A DNA stretch of 64,000 nt from Smittia aterrima (lineage: Eukaryota > Arthropoda > Insecta > Diptera > Chironomidae), in NCBI GenBank assembly GCA_033063855.1, contig CP093830.1:14818854-14882853 (forward strand). Direction: 5' to 3'. This document shows positions 1 to 11,231 of the stretch, in pieces (position 1 is the stretch's first letter; every line of letters begins with the position of its first letter). Under the pieces are notes generated by a model. That model had not been told where the DNA came from. It searched no databases and worked only from the letters and a program-made list of their open reading frames with translations. Made by a program: the position numbers and the translations under genes.

Positions 1-713
1 TCGCTGCTTTCGAAAAATGTTTCTAGTTCATCATCGCTATCATCAGTGTCTTTGACCAAACAGAGCTCGTTTAGTTTTTTTTGTAAAGCGATAACTTCAT
101 AAGCACTATACGCATTACTTTTAATACAGTTGTTTCCTTGGAAAACTGCGGTATGGAGGTTTGGCAATGACTCGAAAATGTTATATCCAACGTTAATAAT
201 CTGATTGTCGCCAAAATAGAGATATTCGAGATCCGAGTTCTTCGAAAAGAGATCATCATTAAGTATTTTTAAATGATTGTTAAACATATCGCAGTTAATC
301 AATTTCGGAAAAGCACTTAGATCAGATTGATTCAAATATTCTAATCCACTTGCTGCTACTCGTAAACCTTTGAGGTTAGGGAAGAAAACTTCAAATCCTT
401 GTGGCAAATACTTGCAGGATGCATTATCGATGTTCAGTTTAATAACGTCTGCGTTTGATTTTCCTTCCATATGCGATCCTTCAATCGAGTTAACTCTCTC
501 ACCATAATTTTCCACATTGAGGTTGTTAACTGAGCAAGTATATACGTTTCCCATGTTCGCCCATGATTTCATTTCAAAATTGCACAACACTTCAATGCTC
601 CTAATGTTGCATAACATTGTCGTCCATAAAAGTGTGATTGAAAAAAAAATGTTCCTTCAAAGTAGGTAAGTTTTAGTTTTTTTTTTCAATTATTCAATAA
701 TTACAAACCTCAT
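1..713 (-). CDS. Secreted leucine-rich-repeat protein, 3' part cut by window edge
   Basis: Reading frame runs off the left edge, so the C-terminus is missing. Exons on the minus strand: 713-709 (only ATG AG) and 654-1, with a 54-bp intron. Joined, the protein starts MRNIFFSITLLWTTMLC, a clean signal peptide; without the tiny first exon the frame hits a stop just upstream. Then follows a cysteine-containing cap (LCNF..KSW....YTC) and irregular leucine repeats (LPQGFEVFFPNLKGLRV, LEYLYFGDNQI), ending in an acidic stretch (DTDDSDDELE). This cap-plus-repeat layout is that of secreted insect LRR proteins that form large clusters in midges; molecular role unknown. Fold is well supported, function is not. 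Confidence 0.75.
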
Positions 714-2860
714 TTTATAAAAAATTTGAAATACTTCCTTCAATGTCCAAAACCAAAAACGAAATAAGCTCTTATCAAGCTTTAATCTTATTTTTGTCTC
801 GCGCCTGTTTTGACTTATTCAATTAAATGTCATTTTGTTATCTGTAACTTTCACAGCTTTGGATGAGATGAAATTGTCCGACAATTTTCGGTTTATTCTG
901 CTTTAATAAACAGCTTTACTTGTAACAAGTTTGACAAATTTTTCCAGCCTCACTGTTCAAAGAATATTTATGTTACCTTTCACAATCACTTATACAATGT
1001 CAGTTTTCGTTCCATCATTCAGATGTCAGGTCTACTATCAAGATTTTTTTATAAGAAAAATTGACTCAAAGAAACTATAGCTCTATAGTTCGAAAACCAA
1101 TCACAGACAATAATAATTACTTAAAAAACGAATTTTTAGGGATTTTCATACTTGGATGGAAATGCCTATATTGGCCGCTTTGCCTTTGGTCCTATTTCTA
1201 ACGAGCGAGATGACCCAGCGATTTCTTAAAAATCGATGGAGAATATTAATTGGAAAAGGTAATTTTAAAGATTTTTCGCTAGCTCGTCAGGATCGGGCCC
1301 AATACCTGGAATCTCCATACGAAAAGTCGATTTTTAGTTTCAACATAGTTATTCTCGAAAACGGAAGCACAAGGAATGTTTAGAATATTGAAAACTACCG
1401 TTGAAATCAGAACTTGACGTGGATGCTAATTATCAATTAGTAATTGTTAATTACTTCTCCATCCATGGACGGAACAGCGCCTTTGATTCTCTTTGAGATT
1501 TCGCCTAGGGCATGTTTAGGTGAAATCTTTAGCTCGTCGATACAAAGCGAATAGTCTCAGAAAATTCTAGTTCGCACACAATGAAGCCATGTCTGATGAG
1601 CTCAGAATGAAACTTTTTGTCTTTGGATTTAGAGCATTAAGTTCTTCACTTGAAATTTTCATCTGGTCGAGTTTAGCGAAAGGATCTCAGAGCTGATCAG
1701 ATTTCGGTCTACCTCTGACCAGTAAATCCAGCCCCTGTAATCAGTCCAACAGATGAAAAACCCTACAATGAGTTAAGTACAAACTGCTGATTTTACATGA
1801 TTTTATAATTTAATCGTGTTTTTCCAAACCAATTGATTTCAAAAGATTTTACTGATTGTGAATCTTCTCATCGCCAGCTTTAAAAGGTATTGTTGAATAA
1901 TATAATACTTATTCATAATATTCGCTTTGTCCTAGATACAAAAAATTTGAGTGTTAGTTTCATGCAAAAAAAGCAAAATATTGGTAGAATGAATTTTTAA
2001 AGAAAAAAATCGAATTGGATTTTCAGGCCATTCCCCGAAGATGACTCATTTCCGTCTTTCTTTCCGTCTTTTTCACAAAGTGATTACAGTTCAGAACTGA
2101 TAGCAAACACTTCAACGTAATTGGATAAAGTCTCCGATGGATTTACTATGAGAGATTGAGCTTTGATCACATATAATCTCAAACTTAGCGACAGCTGCTG
2201 CAATCATAAGCACTTTGCCTTATCTAAAACCTTAAACTTGCAGCTAAAAAGACCTGTTAACTTGTTATCAGTTATTTGATCATCGAACATTATTCTTTCT
2301 ATTTTTAAAAAATGTGGTGTTCCTCAAGAATTTCGACGTAGGCAAACCGTTTGCCGCAAACGAGACTTTCCTTTCATGTCTTCCGCAATCCCAGCTTAAA
2401 ATTAAAGCCGACGAATGAGAACATCACTGCAAAATAAACGACTCGTTATCGTACGTGAGCGAACATTTCAGTAGTGTCTCAGCTTTCGAATCGTTCGCAA
2501 CGTTTTTAGAAGAGAAACATAAATATTATTCTGTCAAACTCATAACTGCAGTGAATTGAAGAGCAACGAAGCGTTAATTTTAAATTACTGTGACAAGTTG
2601 AAATAGAAATTTTTTACTTTCTTTATAAAGAGAGGTAATTTTGAACTGCGTAGATTCTTTCAAATTGGCCAATAAATCATCTTCATTTGATATTTCGTGC
2701 TATCAGTTGATAATAAATTGGGTATCGATTGCAGAGCTTCTGAAAATCCCACTTGAACTGTTTAATTACTTAAACAGTAATCGCCGAAAAGATTTTCTAA
2801 AAAAATTGATAGTGCATTGATAACGATTCGTGATTCTCATTTTTTCGTAGCAGAACCAGA
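714..2860. other. Intergenic region between LRR gene and beta-mannosidase
   Basis: About 2.1 kb, AT-rich, lying upstream of both divergent genes. A 75-codon frame at 1156-1383 has no recognisable features and no splice partner. An inverted repeat (AACTATAG-CT-CTATAGTT, 1073-1090) and a GATA-type palindrome at 2701-2712 are the only structures I noted. Confidence 0.6.
2701..2712. promoter_or_regulatory. Palindromic pair of GATA-type sites
   Basis: TATCAGTTGATA places two inverted TGATA cores 149 bp before the beta-mannosidase start codon. GATA factors drive many insect gut and fat-body enzyme genes, so a role is plausible, but the site is short and found only by eye. Confidence 0.25.
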
Positions 2861-5800
2861 ATGAGAGTGATTGTACTGCTGCTGATAAGCCTTAGCTTAT
2901 TGTTTAATGGATCCGAAGCCGTTTCACATTCTCTCAGCAACGGTTGGACACTAATGAATGAAAATAAAAGTGCGTTACTCAACTTTTTGTCGTGAAATTA
3001 TAATATTCTTGTATATTTGTCAGGCATTGCAATACATGATATTTCAATACCAACTGGAGTTTACAGTGCCCTAGAAGAAGCAGAAATCACAGAATCAGTT
3101 CTCTTCTCCTACAATGATGTAAAACTTCGTTGGATTGGTCAACAGAATTGGACTTATACTTTAGAATTTAACATGACAAGCGATGATCTTAAACATAAAT
3201 TTGTGATATTAACTTTTAATGGTCTCGATACGTTGGCGGATGTTTGGTTGAACGATAAGTTTATTGGATCAACTAAAAACATGTTCATTCGATATCAATT
3301 CGATGTGAAGAGTTTGGTTATAACTGTGAGTTAATTTAAATAACAATATTGAAGTTTTTATTTCAACATTTTTTCATCAAAGGGAATAAACGAGCTCAGA
3401 ATTGAATTTGAGTCACCAATCGAAGGCGCTAAAAATATTAATTCAAATAGAACATTTGAAATTCCGCCCGCTTGTCCTCCTTCAATGTATAATGGCGAGT
3501 GCCACATGAACTTGTTGAGAAAAATGCAAGCATCATTTGCCTGGGACTGGGGTCTCGCTGCTCCTTCCATGGGAATTTGGAAAAGTGTTTTTTTAGAAAT
3601 CTATGATTCCGTCATTATTAGAGATGTAACATATAACCTGGTTGATGGAGAAGTTGACAATACTTCCACAGGAACTGAAGATTTTTGGACTCTAAATGTT
3701 TTTATTCACATGGAAACTGGATTGAAAGCAGTACAATTTGATGGAGTTCTAGCAATTCAATTAATGTAAGTTGATAAAGAGAGGATGATTTGAACTAACA
3801 TTTTTATTTAATAGTGACATAAAAGGCTCAACATCTTATCACAAGATAAATGTTTCTACCGATTCTTTAGGAGAATTCACTGCTGAGATTACAATGAATG
3901 TCAACAAAAGTTCTGTCAATCTTTGGTGGCCGAATGGTTACGGAACGAACAACAATGGTCGTCAAGCTTTGTACGATTTGCAGATTAATTGGGAGGATTC
4001 AAGAGTAAATGATGTTTTGGTCCGTGATCGTGACTACTATATCGCTTCGAAAACAATCAGAATTGGATTTAGAACTGTCGAACTCGTTCAAGATAAAATG
4101 TCGAATGGGCTTTCATTCTACTTCAGAGTCAACAAAGTCCCCATTTTCATGAAAGGATCGAATTGGATTCCTTCGCATATTCTTCCTGAGAAAAGTTACG
4201 AGCGAGAAAGAGTGAAGCAGCTTCTGCAAGCAGCACGCGATGCAAACATGAACTCTGTGAGTAAACACGAAACTATTTTATTGCTTAAACTGTGTTTTAT
4301 TTAAAACTTGTAGTTGAGAGTTTGGGGCGGAGGATTATACGAATCGAATTATTTTTATTCGCTTGCTGACGAGTACGGGATTTTAATATGGCAAGATATG
4401 ATGTTCGATAATTTATTCTGAGTACTATTATAGACATGCTAAATGATATTTTTTTTAAGGTTTGCCTGTGCAATGTACCCTGCTGAAATAGATTTTCTCG
4501 ATTCTGTAAGACAAGAAGTAAAAAATCAAGTTAGGAGACTTCAACATCACGCTTCAATTGCTATCTTTGCTACCAACAACGAAAACGAAGTAGGTCTTTC
4601 TGATGAAAATTCTTATGGTTTAACTGGAAAAATAACTTTTCTTATTGAAATGAAGGTCGCTTTACGTCAAAACTGGTATGGCACCAATTCAAAATTCCGT
4701 TCATTTGCTATCGATTATCGGAGTCTTTATGTCGAAACTATAAGTGACGAGATAAAAAAACAAGATTTAATGAGAAATGTTCTCATTTCGTCTCCTTCAA
4801 ATGGTGATTATAACGGCGATCGGGAGTACGGAATATCAATTGATCCTCAAAACCAACACTACGGTGACATTCACTTCTACATCGTCGACCAAAACGCTTG
4901 GCTGCCAAAAGCTTTCCATCAACCGAGGTTCTCATCAGAGTACGGTTTCCAAAGCTTTCCATCCGGATGGAGTTCTGTGATGAGAAAAGGCGACAATCAA
5001 ACTGAGCTAATCAATCATCGTCAACATCATCCGCTTAAAAGCAAACCAATTTCATTTCTAATTGAAGAAAACTTGAAAGTTAACTTTGATTCACTTAGCT
5101 GGTCAGATAAAATTTATCTCAGCCAGTTATCGCAAGCCATGGCGACGAAGACGGAGACAGAAGTTTATAGAACCGGGCGTTCTTCTTTCATGAACACGAT
5201 GGGATCTCTTTATTGGCAGTTGAATGATGTTTGGGTTGCTCCTTCATGGTCATCGATCGAATATAACGGAAACTTTAAAATACTTCATCATTGGATTCAA
5301 GAAGTGTTTGCTAAAATCACTGTCATTGCTCATTTGAGCCTTCTAAGCAAGCTTCAAATCTATGTCGTTAGTGATGAAATCAATGTGGAGCCAACGAAGC
5401 CTGTTACAGTGAAAATGAACCTTTATAAATGGAACGACTTCAAAGTCATTCAAAGTATTGATTACAAGTGCAACATGTCAGCGAATTCTGTTACATTGGT
5501 AAATGAATTCGATTTATCGCAATTTATGACCTCTCAAAGCTTCCTTGCTAGCGAATACATGACAGAGTTCATTTTAATCGAAGACTCCAGTAATAAAGTT
5601 GTTTCCTCAACCTTCCTTTTCCCGGAAAACTTCAAGAATGTAAAATCCGTTGGAGATCCTAATCCAGTTTTGAGAATAAGCTCAAACAAATGTGAGGACG
5701 ATTCGCATAAAATTTCTCTAGAGGTGAAAATTGAAGTCCCTGCTATCTTCATGTCAGTCTCTCTCGAACACGACACAATCAAAAAATACCGATTCTCAAA

Positions 5801-5924
5801 GAATGGATTCATGCAACTCGAGCCAATACAAACCCTTCAAGTAACTTTCAGCAATCTTAAATGTACTAGCAAAATAACCGCAGAGAATTTTGCTGTAAAA
5901 ACTTTGAATCAATTTCTTTTGTAA
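2861..5924 (+). CDS. Lysosomal beta-mannosidase (GH2)
   Basis: Removes terminal beta-linked mannose from N-glycan-derived oligosaccharides in lysosomes (MANBA family). Exons: 2861-2969, 3024-3325, 3383-3765, 3815-4256, 4314-4402, 4460-4589, 4656-5924, giving 907 aa (human about 880). The protein opens with a signal peptide (MRVIVLLLISLSLLFNGSEA). GH2 landmarks follow: LWWPNGYG, FMKGSNWIPSHILPE, LRVWGGGLYES, IWQDMMFACAMYP, acid/base Glu in NNENE (E483) and nucleophile Glu in FSSEYGFQS (E580). The 97-residue spacing equals that of human E457/E554, which supports removing 4590-4655 as an intron even though it is open and 66 bp long. The exon 5 donor (gttcga) is weak but gives the conserved MMFACAMYP. 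A poly(A) signal AATAAA lies at 5952. Confidence 0.93.
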
Positions 5925-6346
5925 TCTTGCACTGAAATAATATTTCTTCAGAATAAAAAGTCTGTGTGTTCAAATTGATTTTCATTTAATTTTCCACCGT
6001 GAATCGCAACCTTAGAAATGTAATAACACATGAAAACGTCTCACACACCGACCCAATAGTCGTCATCGACTAAGTGCAGTTCGTGGAAGAAAATTCTTTT
6101 CGTCAAACTTTTATATTTTTTACCTACTTTTTGATTATTTTCTAGGCAAGAACGTTAATTGAAAGCAGCATTATATCAAAACTCTTTTCCGGGAATATTA
6201 CGTCAAATTTTGTTAATCAGTGCTGTTCAAAGGTTGAACAGCTTGGCGACCATCAATCGAGCGAAGAGTATTAAAAGCTTCTGATCAAGAACCTCTTTCT
6301 CACTCCCCGAAGTCAAGTGTCAACATTTTTTATTAGATGAAATGTA
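5925..6346. other. Convergent spacer, beta-mannosidase / WDR44 3' ends
   Basis: Holds the two 3' UTRs; poly(A) hexamer at 5952-5957 on the plus strand. I see no gene in it. Confidence 0.6.
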
Positions 6347-9300
6347 CTACGACAAAGCTGAGTATGGCAAACTTGAATGCTTCGGCTTTGTCTTGTTTAT
6401 GAAGACTTTTATACACCCTGTGAAATCTACGCTAACAAGAACATAGCCACCGCAACCTTTTGTTCTTTGCTCGACTAAGGGATCAACTTTATCACTAATT
6501 TCGTGATCGATTTCTGGTTTAATTATCGTTTCTGGATGCGGTGAAAAGATGGCACAAGTCACTGTTGCGTTGTGAGCTTTAATGCCTTCCCAGAAATCAC
6601 TTCGATCGCGTCTAACAGAGCTGAGCTTTGCGTAATCATGATGAGTTTTCCATATGTAAATGCTTTGGTTCTCTGATCCGCTGATGATATATTTTCCATC
6701 ATGGCTGAATGAGGCCTTAATTTGCTGTGAGTCGTTTACATAGCCTTTGTACTTGCAACTTAAATTCAAGTCTCTCAGATCGTAAAGTCGAATCCGACTA
6801 TCGTTCGATGTCACAAGGATTTTGTCTTCATTTGGCATTGGCTCGATGCCCGTAATTTTCCGTCCCGTAGCATTTTTACCTCTCGTTGATCTCACATGGA
6901 TTTGCGTGTGATATTTTAATTGCTCAGTGTTGTAAAAAAGACAACGACCATCGTAAGTTCCAACCACTGCAAACTTTCCATTTTGGCAAAAGTTAACTGC
7001 AGTTATCAGTTGTCTTCGTCCATCTACCTCATTCCACAAAAAAACTTTTTTGTTTGGAATATTCCACAGCCTCAATCGACCATCGAGTGATCCACTTAAA
7101 AAGAAGCTATCATCTTGAGGATGAAAAGCAATCGCTGTTACGAATTCGAGATGTTGGAAACAGCATAAGCATTCTTTTCTCGAGATATGCCACAGCCTCA
7201 CTGTTTTATCCATCGAACTTGATAGAACAAAATGTGACTTGCTCCAACTGACATCGAGTAAATCTGATGTGTGTCCAGAATAAACGCGATATGGAAGTGG
7301 GACAAAAGGACCTGAAGTGTTAGCAGCTGCTTGAAGTATCTGCGCTGATTCTTCAAATGACTGATGTGATACCAGTGACTCTTGTGATGGAGTAGGTGAC
7401 GACTTTTGGTCAGCGTTGAATTTTTTTATTAGCTCTTCGAAATAATGATATGCATCTTTTAGCACCCATATCCTAAGCAAACGATCTTGCCCAGCAGTTG
7501 CAAGCAAACGTCCACATGGCGAAAACTTCATACACCAAACAGCTCCAGTAAGTTCTCCTGACAAATCTTGAACATGCTGAAGTTTAGCAAATTCGTACGG
7601 ACCTGTATTCGTTTTGCTTGCTTTAATTTTAATACTTTGCTCTGGGTTAACAACGTCAAAGATCTCAGCAATGTCTTCTTTATGTCTCGCATGTGAAACT
7701 TCCGATGCGATTGACTTAGCTTTACTAGCTGCTTTCTGAGCTGTGGTTTTAAAGAATTTTTTGATTCTTGCTGTCTTTCGTTTTAATCTTCCTTCCTCTT
7801 CTTCAATCTCCTCTTCTTCGCCTGGTGGTGCTTCTGATCCAATAGTCATGCCGCCAATGGATTCTTCGTCTGACTCACGAATGTGTGACGCATATTGCAT
7901 GATGTAAAGCGACAATGGGTTAATACACTGTTCCGCTTTCTCGTCAGCAACAGAAAGTGGAAAGTTTTCGCCAGTGTCAAGATTTTTTACTGGAACTTGT
8001 TCAAGAATTTCACGATCACTCAAATGTTGTCCCGAATCCGTTATCATTCTCACTTTAACATTCATTTGCTTGAACTGTTCTTCATCACCAGCTGATTTTC
8101 GTCTTTCTTTTGAAGATTCTTGAATAGATTCTGGTCGATAACGTGTGTCGTGTCCCAAACTGTTCGATCCGATAAAACCAAACTTCAATCTCTCTCCCGA
8201 CTTGTTCTCCAAAGCTTCCGATTTGATTCGATGAAGCCTTTCTGAATCTTCAATTGTTGTTGTTGATCGCTTTCTTGCGTCTTCCTGTGTTGAAGGTCCT
8301 TCGGCTTTATTATTCAATTCGTCTTGTGGTCGAACACAAAAGTTTCCTTGTGTTACTTTATGAATACTCATAGGAAAGTGAGGGTCCATTGAAGTGACTC
8401 GACCAGGTGCAGAATTGCTTTTGACGCTATTTGATGGACTTGACTTGTGCTGATAAGATTGCATTGGCGGGATTTTATTCAATGATCCACTAAAGGTGAA
8501 TCGTGAAACATTTGACGGTGATCCAAGGGTTGTTGCTCCAGCGCTGGCTGGCGATTCTAGCGTCGATGATTCTTTAAAAGAGTTTTCAATCTCTTTTGTT
8601 ATAGCATATAATGTGGCTGGGCTAGGAAGGATGTTATCGTTGGAGCCACTTGGTTGCGAAGCTCCAGAATTACTATCTGTCGTTGTGCTTGTTGACATAG
8701 AGACCGTTGTGAGACTGCTTGTTGTTGTTGTAGAAGAGTTTTTCAAAGCATCAGTTAGTTTATCAATTGCTGGAAGCTTCAGTATTGCTTCCCCGATTGC
8801 TACTTGATGTTCAGATGAAGCAGATACTTTTCGACTCTTGTCTTTACGTTTTCGCCGAGGTGGAGCAACAGGAACTCCAGAACCAGCTGAAGTGATCTAA
8901 AAATTTAAAAAAAAAATCAATAAAACTAATCGGACAAAAAGTTTTTCTCTTGATCTTACGCTATCAGTTGTTTTTGAATGCGCTAACTTTGTGCTTGCAA
9001 TGACATCAGGTTCTTGCAAAATTGTATTTAGATTCATGGTCAACGAATAATTGCTATTCTGAGATTGACTATCCTCATTTTTTCGTTGAGTTCCTGAATT
9101 TGGAAGTGCGGAGTGAGAAGGGGATTTGGAGATTGAAGCTGTTGGTGTTTCTGACTGTGGACTTGATTGGTTTTCTTTTAGAAGAGTCGGTGAATCTTTT
9201 GAATTCATTGCTGCGGGATCAAGACTTCCTGAAAGTATTCGACCAACTCTACCCAACGATTGCATTGAATGAATTGAAAGTCCATCATTATCAATTACTC

Positions 9301-10128
9301 GAAATGGGTGAGACGATTGAACTGTGTTTCTCGAAGCTGCATCTACACTTTTCGATGAACTGTTCGATGGATCCTGTAAGTGAATGAGGTCAAGTTTAAC
9401 AAGTTATGAATTGAAAACTAATAAACGTATTTTATAAGGTGGGCAAGGAGCGATGTCATCGTCAAGACCCGCCCACCTCTTCGAGTTGTTAGCAATAAGT
9501 TCTACCTGCGAATCATTAACAGCTTCATCGGCATCATCGTCATTCATGCACGATTTTAACTCTTTAAAGCGCTGTCTATGCGTCTACATCAAAAAAATGT
9601 TCCAAATAGAGGAGCAAATAAAAAAAATCAAATTAATTGATTGGATCATGATTTTTTCTTTCTTCATCTCTGAGCAATTTTTTCCGTCATGCAAATATTT
9701 TTTACATCATCATCCAGCGCGCGAGACAAAAACTATTTTAAAGGTATGTGAATGACTCACTCTTGGCTCTGTAAACTTGAATTCGTCCTTGACGGGTTCC
9801 TTATTCTCTTGTTGGCGTTGAATCTCCAGGATCTCAGCCTTGGCGGAACTGCTGATGTTGGCCGCTGCATTCCATTCGAATTCCTTTGGGTTGCGCCTGG
9901 AATTATACATCGAAATGAGCAAAAAGGCAAAATGACACTAAACATTCGAGGTGAAGCATCTAGAGTATTATTGGGATTTGATAACGCCCGGAACGATGGC
10001 GAAACGATAAGAAATCTTCTTTTCCAAGGGAATTTCACGATAAGGCGATATAAAACTCACTGAATTGACAGTTTCGACGGACTCTCACACTCGAAAAACT
10101 CGTCGCTGCTTCCGTCACTGTTTGCCAT
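6347..10128 (-). CDS. WDR44: WDR44, Rab11-binding WD-repeat protein
   Basis: Effector of Rab11 in recycling-endosome and exocytic traffic (family knowledge). Exons: 10128-10061, 9896-9761, 9583-9506, 9373-8960, 8896-6347; 1081 aa. Start MANSDGSSDEFFECESPSK matches the acidic SxxEEFYDA start of the vertebrate protein. Other family marks are EPDVIASTK, a PPRRKRK patch in place of the vertebrate proline-rich/PPRKRK region, and KNLDTGENFPLSVADEKAEQCINPLSLYIM. Seven WD repeats fill roughly residues 670-1075, with family-specific HISRKECLCCFQH, LWNEVDG, QIHVRSTRGKN and TSNDSRIRLYDLRDL. Ends at the normal point (VDFTGCIKVFINK). The donor after exon 3 (CAG|gtagaa) is weak and the frame stays open for about 30 more codons into that intron, so a longer isoform is possible. 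Confidence 0.93.
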
Positions 10129-11231
10129 TATCGTTTGATATCAATTAAAGATAATCTGGCACATAGATAACACGAATAATCACGAAATAATTTGGTTCGA
10201 CAAGTTTAGAATTTATTTTATTTTCACTAGTGCGAGCCCGATATGTTTTAGGGATAATAAATTTGCATGCGAAGATTTAGAATTGCAAAGATTTTGCAGT
10301 CCAAATTTTTATATGAAATCGATTGTTAGATAAATTTTCTATCTCTCTTCTTTCGTTGTTCTTCTGTGAACTATAATTGCACATGGAAAATTATATTGTT
10401 TTTGATCTCACGAGGGTATTTTCCAGCCTTCGGCCTACGTCGTTACCGCGCAACAGGGTTATTTATATTATGTACATTTTCGTTCAAAGCCAAAAGTTAT
10501 ACTAAGGTTGCAATAAATATTTAAGAATTTGGTTTAAGCCGGAGTGATCTATTTAAATTTTGAAAACCGTTGCGATGAAAGCTGAAATATTTTATGTGTT
10601 GTAAAATATGAATTGAGCTGTTTTTCAAAGGTTTAAAATTTTATTTCAATAGACAATTCTTTTATCGATTAGCAATATTAGTTGATCTATATTATAGCAA
10701 AAGAAATTTTTCTCTCAATCTCATTTCGAAGATTTCAGAAATGAAGAACAAAAATCACACGGTTGAACGGAACTTAAGCAATAATTAACCGAAATTGTTT
10801 GTAGTATAATTAAATAATTGGTTCTAGCCTACAAGGATTTCCTCAAGAGAAAAATAAATAAATCTTCGTTTGCTCAAAAAAAGGAGAAACCTCAGTTCGC
10901 AATTATTTTTTATTGCGTCTCCAACTGAAAACATTTCCAGCAATGTCTTTGTATTAATTGAGAACACAAATTTATGCAGTTTTGAGAAAGGAAATTATTT
11001 CGTAAGGTCCCCCCTACCTATCTATTGCACATTATCGAGTTCCTATTTTTAAACGTAGTAAATCCTATTCATAGTTTTTTATGTCCTTTCAGTAAAGCAA
11101 TAATTGTAAGTTTCTCATTAATTTCTAAGTTTCCTAGCGCATTAAAAATGTGTTCAATCGTTTTGCACAAGATATTCAATGATATCGTCGGAAAAGTTGT
11201 AGATTTTAGCTATCAATCGTTGCTGAACCGT
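10129..11231. other. Intergenic region, WDR44 promoter side and zinc-finger 3' UTR
   Basis: About 1.1 kb, AT-rich. Holds the 5' flank of WDR44 and the 3' flank of the zinc-finger gene, both on the minus strand. Small frames (for example 10870-11052) show no domain or splice partner. Confidence 0.55.

Noticed and set aside
1156..1383. 75-codon plus-strand frame in the LRR/beta-mannosidase spacer
   Set aside because: No domain, signal peptide or splice partner; length is within chance expectation for AT-rich spacer.
4443..5924. Beta-mannosidase last exon as one uninterrupted ORF
   Set aside because: The 22 extra residues break the conserved NNENE-VALRQNWYGT alignment and the 97-residue catalytic spacing; treated as an intron.
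9022..9387. 121-codon plus-strand frame over WDR44 exon 4
   Set aside because: Antisense shadow of the WDR44 coding exon.
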